From Strongylocentrotus purpuratus (Eukaryota; Echinodermata; Echinoidea; Camarodonta; Strongylocentrotidae): a DNA stretch of 64,000 bases. The position numbers and the translations under genes are program-made. The notes below the pieces were generated by a model. That model saw only the letters and a program-made list of their open reading frames with translations. It was not told the origin of the DNA and did not search any database. Location: the NCBI RefSeq assembly GCF_000002235.5, contig NW_022145599.1, positions 6,238,781 through 6,302,780 on the forward strand, written 5' to 3'. Shown in pieces: positions 11,801 to 22,255 of this stretch (positions are counted from its first letter, which is position 1; each line of letters starts with the position of its first letter).

Positions 11801-14800
11801 TCTAGTTATTTCCATGCATGCATTTAATTTGTTGTGAATAGATGGACTGCTATACCCATTGCCTGCTAACTGCTTGAGGAAAGGACACAAGATTAACAAA
11901 ACCCTAAACGCGAAGACAGAACTTAATGCATTTGCTCGTTCCTATGGAGACCGAATGCCTGACAGAGAGTCTGTAAACCTTCCACATGGGTTCACAAAGC
12001 GAGAGGTGTATAGAAGAATACGACAAGATAATGCTGAGGTTTGTTCTGAGACTCACTTCAAAAGGATTTGGAGAAAGGAAGAGCAGCACATCACAATCCC
12101 CAAGGTATTGTAAATTCCATTGACCCTAAACTGTACTGGATGGGAGTGAGTGGGGCGGGACGCTCAAAAGCTCTAAACATAGGTTGTTGCATACCATAAT
12201 CAAAACCGCCATGTTTTCAGCAATGCCACTTCATTACTTTTTATTTTGACACTACACTACCGTAAGTTTTTGCAAAAACAGACAATTCTTTTATAGTGTC
12301 ATATGACCCATCATGATTTCAGGTCAGTTTTTTGTACAAAACATATTGCAGTTTTAATGCACTCCAAATGGGCCAATCGCCACAAAATTATGCAGAGATT
12401 TTGCCATTAGTTTCGCGGAAATTTGCTTATTTTATCAATAATGCTAATTTATGCAAATTATACCCCCGGTACAGTTAGGGTTAGACATAGATGAATTTAT
12501 GATTCTTAGCCAGACGAAATCTGTTAAATTCCTGAGGCCTCTTGTATCTTTGTGTCAATATATTATTATATTAGTCTTATAACATCTACATTTATATGCA
12601 TCAAGAAAACACATCCATAACATTAATTTTGTAATTAACAATCCTTCTCTTTGATATTTTTCTTTTTTTCTTTATAGGTGAACCGCTTCTCTAAGTGCGA
12701 TGTGTGCACAGAGCTGAAAATGAAGCTTGGCAAGACAAACGACAAAGATGTTCGAAGACAATTGATTGCACAACATCAAAAACATGTAGAGAAACAAAGG
12801 TACAGCAAACTTTGATTAAAGCTTGAAGTTAATGTTGTAATTGATTTTGATGTACTTTTTTTTCTTTTAAGCATTTAGAATGAGGTGATCTGTGATCCAG
12901 TATTTTAAGTGCAACAAATGACAACCATGGATGTATTTTACATGTAGCTACAATATACAACTAGAGCTATGTCATTATATGCTTTCCTCATAGAAGTGAA
13001 TATTTCAACAAAGATTTTGAAGGAGACAAAAACCGAGAAAGCTTAGAGGAATACTCAGGCTCCAAGATAAGTTGCTTTAAATAGAAGCGGCAAAATTGGA
13101 GAAAAATAACAGAACAAATTAAAAAATTGGACAACAAATATTAGCAATAAGAGAGTAATGAAATTCTTAATGGAAAAAAACAACAACAATGTTAATATAT
13201 TTGAATAGGTGACCACAATAAAATATTGGCATTTGAACTGCCTATACGGATGTTTGGTTCTAATCAGTGGATATTTGACGTGAAAAGCCTATAGTAGAAG
13301 AAAAATACAATAGTAGGGAAAACAGGAGAAGAAATGTAGGCACAAGTTCATTACTTTAAAAAAGTATATTGGTCACAATTAAGTATCATTGATATAGACG
13401 TAAACCTAGCCAAGTCTCAGATAACACATTCAAATTACAATTTACTCGTGTATTTAAGGCATTAGTATTGGTTTTGTGATCAAAACTTCTAAGCATAGCA
13501 TGACTCCTCATTGCTCTTTACCTTCTTTTCAGCAGCAGTGAGAGACAAAAATATTACAAACACATCCGCAAAGCGAAGTCACAGCCAGAGAAATACATGA
13601 GTGTAATCATCGATGGGATGGATCAGCACTGCACATCAATACCGCAACTCCATCCAACACCTAAAGCTCTGAGCTACAATGATCAACTGCACACTCACAT
13701 CACCGGTGCACTTGTTCATGGAAGAGGTCAACACGCCTACATCGATTTTAACGAGTACCCACATGACAGCAACCTAACCATTAATATCCTGCTCAACATC
13801 CTGGTCCGTTATGCCGACTCTCTTCCACCAGTCCTCTACCTACAGCTGGACAACACTTCTAGGGAGAATAAGAATCGACATCTCTTTTCTTTTCTGTCCC
13901 TGCTCCTTGAACTCAATATCTTCAAGAAGGTAATGTTTAATACATGTTCTTTTTAGTAATTAATTGTCAATATAAGTATTCAGTCTGTAATGATGCTTTA
14001 TTTAATCGCAAAATGAAAAGGAAATTTTGTTTATTTGAACTTGTATTGGATGGATAAGAGAATGCCTTTGTCTTGGAGGTTCTTTTCAGAATCATGTAAA
14101 GGACGAGTCAGAAATAATGATATACCTCGGAAATTGCCCATTGTTTGAGAATAAACATTATAAATATTCACTTTTGTCAGAAAACTATTCACAGTTGACA
14201 GTAAATTAAAGTAACTTGGTAAAAACCCAATTGCACCAAAACCTTGGGTTTAAAAGTACATGATATTTTGTGAAGGGATATGTAAATATAAAAATGTTTG
14301 ACATGTACTGGTAGAGTACACTTTCCCGCTGCATGCAGTACCATTGCTGTTGGGCATCTATTCATGAAACAGCGTTTGAAAGTGGGTCAAACCCACTCTC
14401 TCGAAGTTGTAGTGTGAGCAGGAGAGAACAACGATGCAGAAAGAGTGTGAAAAAAAAGAGAAAATATTCATGATTACAAATTATTTTCACCATGGCAAAT
14501 TTCCAAGGTGAATCATTATTTCTGACTCACTTTTTATGATGGGGGATTTTGCACTATTGTATTGTTGCATATCTTCAGTTGATCCTCTGTTTTAATCTAT
14601 CAAATACATTTACTGCCCAAAATGTCTGATATGTGTAGGCATCATAGGGTTAAAAAAAGATATTGTGACTTAGAATTATTTACTTTACACAGATACATGT
14701 ATACCAATGGTAAATAGTGTTTTGGGTTTTTTGTTGTTGGTCGTAGCCTATTATTCTCGGAAAGATTGAACCCTATGAACGGGAAAGAGGTAGTGCACAT

Positions 14801-16045
14801 TAGAAACCATGGGCAATATAAAGTTGTCATCTTTGTCATCAGTGTACATATGATTTGTAAAGCGTAAACAAAAACAAGCTTTGATAAATATGTTTTTGTT
14901 AGATAAATGTTCTGATAAATGAAGAAAAATTTCAATTGAATAAATTATCCCTCATGCTTATTGGGTTGTATCATTGAGGAATGTCCCTAAAATTCAATTT
15001 ATTCCATACTGTTGTTCACCTTATAACGTTTATTGTTTGCATTTAGATCAAAGTTGGCTTCTTGATGGTCGGTCACACACATGAGGACATCGACCAGTTC
15101 TTTTCAAGGATTGCAACTCACTTGAAGAAAAGGAGCACCCCATCTTTTCCAAAACTTCTGCAAGCTATTCCCGCCGCTTTCCACAAAGCTCACTGCCCTA
15201 CAACAGCGGAGCGCATCTTACACCTCTTTGATGTTCGCAAATGGCTTCTTCCCCATCAACACAGCATGTGCTATCACAGTAAACCACACATATTCAAATT
15301 CGCACTGCACCAAGGAAAAGCCACCCTACAAACAAAAGACTGGTCAACTACACCACATTGGAGAGACACCACTGGCATCAACCACATCCTGTCATCACAT
15401 CCAGACGGACAACCAACATTGGTAGAGAAGTCATTTGCGGACATCAATATCATACATCTACCAGACAAGCTCCAGCCATACTTGGAAGAAGTAGACATTG
15501 AGGCATGGAGGTCCCTCTATGAGCTACTCACCTTGGAAGAGGAGGAGAATGAAGGTATCATTTCTGTCATTTTTTAAACTTCCAAAATTGATGGTGTTAT
15601 GGTATTTTTTTCCATCACCTATGAAACATTGAAAAATACAATGTAGCATCTTCAAGCTTTATGGCCCAAAACTTTGACAATTTGTATTGAAGTCTTGACT
15701 GTTACACCCCTTCATGGCACAATTCACAAAAAAATCTTAATAGCGAACTAGGCTAGTGGGACACAAAAATATTGGTTTATCTAATGCATATAACCATTGA
15801 CTACAAATCAAATGGATGGTGGTCTATAGAAAAAAGAGGAATGGCTGTTTTACAGAGAGCCAGCAAATTACGCGCCAATTTATGATATTTGATTGCCTCT
15901 CACAAGGGAGCAGCTGAGTCAGCAGCATAGATAAACCTGAGAGGATATTTTTGAGTTTTTCTCCACTCATTCTTTAAAATTTTTTTTTTTAGAGATAGAT
16001 ATTATGGTATTGCTATTTTTCGAGATTTAACCCTATAGCCTGGAT

Positions 16046-16085
<40 letters not shown>

Positions 16086-18435
16086 AGGGGGACTAATTTG
16101 GCCCCCCCTTAAAACATTTTTCACAATAACTATTTAAAGCGAAGACATTCTGCGCTGAAATTTCATGACTTTTTTCCTTCACATCTCGCGCAACAACGCC
16201 CGGGCATGCAGTTCCTATGCTACACATAATTTTGTACATGTACTTGCACATCGGACCCAAAATAGCTCAAAAACGTGGTTTCTTGTAGAATTTCAATACA
16301 AATTGTGTATTAGCTAATATTTTTAAATGTATTATTATATCTGCTTTCACAGATTGAAATCTATTTCGTTTATGCTAGTTATGATCGCATAAGTGTTGCC
16401 AACAAATTTCATTGAAAAAACAATAAAAATGAAAAGGTCGAAAAACAGAGAAATTAAAAAAACAATGAAATACATAACTTAATTTTGATACTGGATTTTT
16501 TTTTAAAGTACGCTTGTTAAGAATAATACATAGAGTGTCTAGATCAAAAGAACAGCACATTTCGAGCTGTTTTGAGTGATTTAGAGCAAAAAAGGTCTAA
16601 TTTCATGCTTAAATTAGCATAATTAGCATAATCGATTAAACAAAATATTTTTCAGAGAGATTAATATACGATTTTGGAGATTATGTTGCAGGTGACGATT
16701 TCATCACGATCAGGCAGTTGAGGGGCGAGATCTCGGGGGGGGGGGGGGGGCTAAATTAGCACCCCCCCCCCCCCCCCCCCCCCCCCCCCCATGCACTGCA
16801 TAGCCCGGGCTATATAGGGTTTTAAAAAAATATATATATGACCTTTCAAGAGATTAGGTCATAGTATCATTAGATAAAACGATTATTATTCCAAGAATTT
16901 GCCACTATATGTTTATATAACTGGATGAAGGTAATAACAACCTATCTAGCTGGCTGATCATAAACTTTGATATTTTAGCACACTGTTTCTTACATCAGGG
17001 CTATAATACATTTCCTTTGTGTGTTTTAACAGAAGATTCAACAGTGAGATGGCCTATATGCGATCTACTGATAATGGCCAAACAACCAACTGACAGACCA
17101 CAGCTTGAGGAGCATGCTTGCAACACAGAGGATGAAACATTCAGACAGGTACATGTTTCATTAATATGTCCCTTAATTAAGACAAAGATATTGTGAACCA
17201 TATTTAGTATTAAATGTATTTTAATCGTTATTTACAACTTGAGTTGCTTTCTAAAAAAAAAAAATGTAAATCATCTACAATGCTGCATGACTAACACACT
17301 CAGCTTAATTGCATCTTGAGTGCAACATTATTCCCTAACAGAATTTACACTCTGTATAGTCTTCACACAAGATCTAGCCCCTAATATATATACATGTAAG
17401 CCCTTGCATAATTCCAGTCATTACAGTAATTACAAGTCATGCCGAGTATTTTGGGGTCAGGTCATGTCAGGTAAAGATTAGCTTTGGGTACTAGTGATTG
17501 CTATACGCTTGTGCATTAGTTGCAAAAGTCTTCCCAAATTTTTGTTGTTTTTGTTGTTTCTTGTTTTTTTTTTTTCTTAAACATCAATGTGAGCACCTCA
17601 AAAAATTGTAGTTATCTGCATTTACGTAATCGTAGGTATCGCACATCTGCATTTCTGCATTGAATTGCTACAATACACAGACAATGGGAAAATCGTCAAT
17701 TTGCACGTTACCCGATGGTCAAAACTTTTTATATTTGGCATCAAAAGATGCGCAAGACTCTATGCTATAAAGTCATGAAAGCTCCCGGCACAAAAAAAAA
17801 AATATCCTTAAACATATCCCGGTGAACGTACAGCCCTTTTAGGGTTAATTGAAAATCAAAAAATACAAAAATAGTAGAAGTTTCAACAATATTTTCTGAT
17901 TTTATAAAAGAAAATTATTTATTAGGTTTCAGAAAGAATTACTATAATAATATGTTTATATGTTGTAAATAAAGTGTACATAAGGAATTGTCTTGAATCA
18001 CTGATAATGTATGTAGTGGCACTACACTATTCGTTTTCAATTCACTTTCTTATTTTATTTATTTTACTTTCTTTTTCTTTTTGTTAGGTTCACATAGGAC
18101 CCAAAGTAAAGGAACAGAGGACAGAAGTTAGGGAGAGAGACATGGTGGCAACATATCTCCCAGAGTACTCGACACACTGGCCTCAAGTTGGCTGCATTCG
18201 CAGTGTACATGAAGACAAGTCCCTACAGATCGAGTGGTACACAGGAACCTTGACTTCTAAGTGGAAGGAGGTAAAGGTACCAGTCAAAGGACAAAAGGGC
18301 AGGAAACAGCTTTGGGTTGAGACTATTGATTCTAGTTCTGTGATTCTCCCTCCTTTCTCACTGACTGCTGGAGAAAAACTTCCTCTTCAAACAGTGAATG
18401 GTTTGAGAGAGAAGCACAGTAGCTATTTTCAGTAG
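5873..18435 (+). CDS. DUF7869-family protein (transposase-like), 11 exons, 778 aa
   Basis: Exons by GT-AG junctions: 5873-5951, 6602-6655, 7679-7759, 9105-9173, 9874-10173, 11842-12104, 12678-12799, 13533-13929, 15047-15554, 17033-17148, 18088-18435. They sum to 2337 nt and one open frame. An in-frame TGA at 5864 supports the start. Domains in order: acidic TELES repeats (residues about 8-90); a Cys motif CCSTDCL (110-116) followed by SLGDQRTWLMEYFRTHS-like sequence; a second Cys pair CDVC (289-292); a core with SVIIDGMDQ (D350), YLQLDN (D429) and GHTHEDIDQ (D469/D471); and a C-terminal segment with WPQVG and EWYTG that resembles a small chromatin-reader-type fold. The order and wording match DUF7869 proteins of other invertebrates as I remember them. 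Three spaced acidic residues in an RNase-H-like layout suggest descent from a DDE transposase (inference). No terminal repeats bound the gene and all 11 exons are intact, so a host gene is likelier than a live element. Cellular role unknown. Confidence 0.85.
6064..6150. repeat. Foldback with telomere-like core, in intron 1
   Basis: The left arm GGGTCTTTCCATAACCTGAC and the reverse complement of the right arm GGGTGTTTCCATAACCCGAC are near-identical. The inner part is CCCTAACCC-type sequence on both arms. The whole forms one long hairpin of about 87 bp. The CCCTAA words look telomeric, but the arrangement is a palindrome, not an array. Confidence 0.7.
6541..6962. repeat. Duplicated intron segment beside exon 2
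   Basis: The words AAAGAAGAGTGCCAAACAAT occur at 6541 and again at 6942, 401 bp apart, preceded in both by a similar TGAC-TTTTCC-TA stretch. The first copy sits 61 bp before exon 2. The second has no exon after it. This is consistent with tandem duplication of an exon-2-bearing unit followed by loss of one exon. Confidence 0.6.
7826..8283. mobile_element. Foldback element with short sub-repeats (TU-like), in intron 3
   Basis: The left half (to about 8030) repeats words such as TTTGGTCTAAT and TTTTGTCTAAT every 15-20 bp. The right half (from about 8040) repeats the reverse complement, ATTAGACCAAAT-type words. The whole is a large imperfect hairpin with arms built of short tandem units, the design described for sea urchin TU foldback elements. 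No protein is encoded. Confidence 0.75.
8868..8987. repeat. Poly-C rich low-complexity patch
   Basis: Two C runs, at 8868-8888 and about 8970-8985, flank a short spacer. The short Pro-rich open frames here come from the C runs and are not genes. Confidence 0.7.
9209..9523. mobile_element. MITE-like element in intron 4
   Basis: Left end AAGGGTCTTTCC then AACATTTGCCCCTGCGGTAA; the reverse complement of the right end reads AAGGGCCGTTC, later AACATTTGCCCCCGCGGTAA. The arms therefore match except for an extra 20-25 bp on the right. The interior has no gene. The element starts only 36 bp after exon 4. Confidence 0.65.
11371..11647 (+). mobile_element. SINE-like repeat with ATT tail, in intron 5
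   Basis: It starts around CTTGAGCAAGGCACTTTGTC, passes TACCCAGGTGTTAAAATGGGTACC, and ends GCGCTTTATAAGAG followed by (ATT)n. The 3' end resembles the last bases of the L2/CR1-like LINE at 63,570-63,640, as expected if it borrowed that LINE's reverse transcriptase. No internal promoter boxes could be fixed with confidence. Confidence 0.55.
12124..12480. mobile_element. Probable MITE in intron 6
   Basis: Left end CCCTAAACTGTACTGG; reverse complement of the right end CCCTAACTGTACCGG. The inverted ends are only about 15 bp and imperfect, so this is tentative. The interior is AT-rich and non-coding. Confidence 0.45.
16028..16823. mobile_element. Repeat with poly-G/poly-C ends, in intron 9
   Basis: A run of over 30 G (about 16049-16083) follows TTAACCCTATAGCCTGGATGA. 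The far end is a C run (about 16760-16790) followed by ATGCACTGCATAGCCCGGGC and TATATAGGGTTTTAA, so the two outer ends are inverted relatives. A second G run lies at 16735-16750. Words such as ATCTCGG and GGCCCCCCCTTAA are shared with the repeat at 33,590-33,850. The long homopolymers may be mis-sized in assembly. Confidence 0.55.
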
Positions 18436-18854
18436 CTTTGTAGATCCTAGCTTAATTGGGCCATTGTAATTGCCTTAGCTATCAAATAATTGAGCAAAAT
18501 AGTAGGCCTATTGGTTTCAATAAAATTGGAGTAATATTTTTGGGGGTGGGGGCTGTGAAGCACAAGTGGAGGAGCTTTTTAATTTCACCAGAGGGTCCTT
18601 AGTACAAATCTTAGTTGCATGAGATTTACAATCTATATGATTTAAACAGATGTAATTTTATCTTTTTTAATATTACTGTAATATTTTGAATTGAAAACTT
18701 ACAAGCTTATTCCGCTGCCAGACATGGCCGGATCAGAAAATGTACAAGTAACGGATGGTACTTTTGTTTAATCCGTCATGCGGCTGTCACACTTGAGGAA
18801 CGGATGTCGTTTTTTGGCATCGGTTGATATCCGTTAAAATGGTTTCATGTCCTT
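18436..18854. other. 3' flank of the DUF7869 gene
   Basis: This stretch holds the likely 3' UTR and the poly-A signal at 18519. Beyond about 18,550 no feature is supported. Confidence 0.5.
18519..18524 (+). terminator. Poly-A signal AATAAA of the DUF7869 gene
   Basis: AATAAA lies 84 bases after the stop codon, followed by a T/G-rich stretch (ATATTTTTGGGGGTGGGG). This suits a short 3' UTR. Confidence 0.6.
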
Positions 18855-19510
18855 TTTGTCTCGCCTGCGTAGCAGGAGCCAGGCATAGGCGTCACTTTTT
18901 ACACCGGCGGTGTCGGCGTCAACAATTATGTTGTACACCCAATAACTTTCTATATCTTCGAGCTAGGATCACCAAATTCTTACCAGTGGTACATTTCTTG
19001 AAGACTCAGGTCAAGTTCGAATATGGGTCATGGTCGACAAAGTTCAAAGGTCAAAAGGTCAATGAACTTAATATACAAAGCTGTACTTATGCTGTACACA
19101 CAATAACTCTCCACAGCTTTGAAGTAGAATCGTGAAATTCATACCAGTGGTACATCTCTTGAAGACTCAGATCAAGTTTGAATATGGGCGATATCCGACA
19201 AAGGTGAAAGGTCAAAAGTTGTTGTTGTTGTTTTCCAGTTTTTACGGCACTGTCAAAAAGTCTATGAACTTTTTATTAAAAGCATAGTACACACAATAAC
19301 TTTCCATAGTTTTGATCAAGGATTGCCAAATTCACACCAGTGGTACATCTCTTGTAGACTCGGGTCAAGTTCGAATATGGGTCACTCGTGTTCAACAAAG
19401 TCCAAAGGTTAAAAGGTCATTGAACTTAACATACAAAGCTGTATACACACAATAACTTTCCACAGCTTTGAAGTAGGATCGCCAAATTCATACCAGTGGT
19501 ACATCTCCTG
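18855..19510. repeat. Interspersed repeat with about 160-bp internal units
   Basis: The anchor CCAGTGGTACAT occurs at about 18983, 19144, 19337 and 19493, each followed or preceded by GAAGACTC, AAGTTCGAATATGGG and CAAAGGTCAAAAGGTC. The third interval is longer because of a T/G-rich insertion near 19215. It begins with CTCGCCTGCGTAGCAGG, the start of a repeat common in marine invertebrates. The open frame at 18824-19135 lies across it and is not called. Confidence 0.7.
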
Positions 19511-19513
19511 TCT

Positions 19514-20366
19514 GGTAAAAACTTATACGATTCAGAGAACAAGTGTCATGTATAAACTTATACAATTTAGAGAAGAAGTGCCATGTATAAACTTATACGC
19601 TTTAGAGAACAAGTGTCATGTATAAACTTATACGCTTTAGAGAAGAAGTGCCTTGTATAAACTTATACGCTTTAGAGAACAAGTGTCATGTATAAACTTA
19701 TACGATTCAGATAACAAGTGTCATGTATAAATTTATACGATTCAGAGAATAAGTGTCATGAATAAACTTATACGCTTTAGAGAACAAGTGTCTCGTATAA
19801 ATCTATACGATTCAGAGAACAAGTGTCATGTATAAATTTATACGCTTTAGAGAACAAGTGACATGTATAAATTTATACGATTCAGAGAACAAGTGTTATG
19901 TATAAACTTATACGCTTTAGAGAACAAGTGTCATGTATAAATTTATACGATTCAGAGAACAAGTGTCATGTATAAATTTATACGATTCAGAGAACAAGTG
20001 TTATGTATAAACTTATACGCTTTAGAGAACAAGTGTCATGTATAAATTTATACGATTCAGAGAACAAGTGTCATGTATAAATTTATACGCTTTAGAGAAC
20101 AAGTGTCATGTATAAATTTATACGATTCAGAGAACAAGTGTCATGTATAAATTTATACGCTTTAGAGAACAAGTGTCATGTATAAATTTATACGCTTTAG
20201 AGAACAAGTGTCATGTATAAACTTATACGCTTTAGAGAACAAGTGTCATGTATAAATTTATACGATTCAGAGAACAAGTGTCATGTATAAACTTATACGC
20301 TTTAGAGAACAAGTGTCATGTATAAACTTATACGATTCAGATAACAAGTGTCATGTATAAACTTAC
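19514..20366. repeat. 35-bp minisatellite, about 24 units, two variant types
   Basis: The unit is TATAAATTTATACG + (ATTC or CTTT) + AGAGAACAAGTGTCATG, 35 bp, head to tail with no spacers. Units fall into two types by the middle word, GATTCAG (A) or GCTTTAG (B), often alternating. Each unit carries the palindrome GTATAAATTTATAC or its one-base variant with ACTTAT. The array lies 1 kb beyond the DUF7869 gene. Confidence 0.95.
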
Positions 20367-22164
20367 ATTAATTCATTGAATTAATCAATATATATGTATT
20401 TGAATTTTGATACAGTATACATGTACATGTAACATATATTGATGGACAAATAAAGGATACCAATGAATATTCATTGGTTTTATTTAATTGGAATCAGTTG
20501 TGTAATGCAGTTCAATTTAATGCTCTGAAAACAGTGACTAAGTTAGAGTTTGCAGAGAGTGTTGACATGTGTTAATGAAAAGAAGCTTGATTCATTATTT
20601 TTGTAAACCTTTCTTTCCACCTGATATTAACAATTACACATTTTTTGCAAGTTATCTTTAGCTTTTTGATAAACATAAGGCATCAATTATATTGGAAAAA
20701 TAAAGAAAATATGTGAAATTGGCAGTCCATAATATGCTTTTTTTGTCCAGATTGGAATAAATTATTGTTAATCTACATAATAATAAAGAGCGTGAACACC
20801 ATTAATCTTATACAATATTACAATTTAAAAATTTGAGTTAAAAAGGAAAGATAGATGAAAAGATCCAGAAAGGTGGTTGGACAGAAGAGAAAGAGAGGGA
20901 GAGAGAGAGAAGGAGGGGGAGAACGTGAAGGGAGAAAGATAGAAAGAAAGGGAAAAACAATTTTGTACATACTGATAACAAAACATAGATACCTTGCAAA
21001 AAAAATATAAATATTATAAGGTGAACACTAGAAATATAAATATGCATCGTATACTATTTGTCATAATTTTTTTAAATTTTATAACAGGTTTAAAACAGAA
21101 GCTATACGCATTTAGCTGACAAGACAGTTGCTCATCACATTGATTTAGACGAAATGAATAAGGCAAATTTCTATCCATTATGCATCAGATTTCAATCAGA
21201 GAATAAGCCATAACATTAAACATTCAATGACATTTATAATGAGAAATTGTGATCAAGTATGAAAACTGTGCCATAGGAAAATTTGTAGGCATACGCCCAC
21301 TTCTAACGTTGTTAAATTTGCAGATCAGGATTTTAAGAGGTGCTAGGTATTTCACTCTGGGCGGACAAAATAACTGCATACAACAAGATAATAGAGCTTG
21401 GGAGAGAATAAGCAGAACATTTGGTACACATTTCCAGGGTTACATGATGTGTTTTATAGGAAAGGAATTTTTAAAAAAGACAATGATATGTGGCCAAACC
21501 TTGAACAGACTTAATAACCCAAATACCCGCAGTACTTTTAGAACAATAATAATATTAACAATTGATATCATTTGTAAATCTCAGTGCCTAATTTACGATT
21601 AGACAATGGACATCGTACTTTATTTTAGACATAATGTATTCCTTTAAATTTGGGGAAAATGTCGATTATCGGTTTTGCTGAAAACATAAAATAAGAACAC
21701 TTGAACACATTTAGGGCCTACCTTATGTTAATTTGTTTTACCATTTTAACAATGCAGCAAAACTTAAAGTTCATCAAGCCAAAATACATCTTAATTCTAT
21801 AGGCCCTATCATTATGTACATTTTACGAAAAAGTATTATCCATGACAGACCAGTTTAAGCTGATTTCATACATGTTTAATTTATTTTTTTCTCTGTCATT
21901 TGTCTGTGGTAACTAGCTGTTCGCTACTTTCAAGAAGAGCTACGCATATCCTTCGTAGCCTTAAGAGACCAGTAAGATTGAGATTACTACAACTACAATA
22001 CTGTTGTATTTGCCTAAAAATACTAAGACTCCTCAATCTTACGTCTCAAATATAGAAAATTAGAAAAAGGTTGCTCTTCTAGTACAAATATGTTTGATCA
22101 CGTTAGGGTTTTCTCGACCAATCCATGAACAGAATTTTGTATGATGGATAAGTTTTAACTGTCC
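20367..22164. other. Intergenic DNA between DUF7869 gene and paralogue A
   Basis: AT-rich. A GA-rich patch lies at about 20,880-20,950, and a short dyad at about 20,460-20,480 (CCAATGAATATTCATTGG). The open frame at 21249-21602 has no recognisable domain and is not called. Confidence 0.5.
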
Positions 22165-22170
22165 TTTATT
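22165..22170 (-). terminator. Poly-A signal of paralogue A (minus strand)
   Basis: TTTATT on the plus strand reads AATAAA on the minus strand, 86 bases after the stop codon of the minus-strand gene ending at 22256. Confidence 0.5.
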
Positions 22171-22255
22171 TTCCCTCTCTCCGAATTTTATATTATTTAC
22201 ATTTTCTTTAGAGATAACGTGTTAATTTGAACAGGTCGGTGAGATTTTAAGCGGT

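Noticed and set aside
19514-20366. CRISPR-like array
   Set aside because: Units are contiguous with no unique spacers, and the setting is an animal genome. This is a minisatellite.
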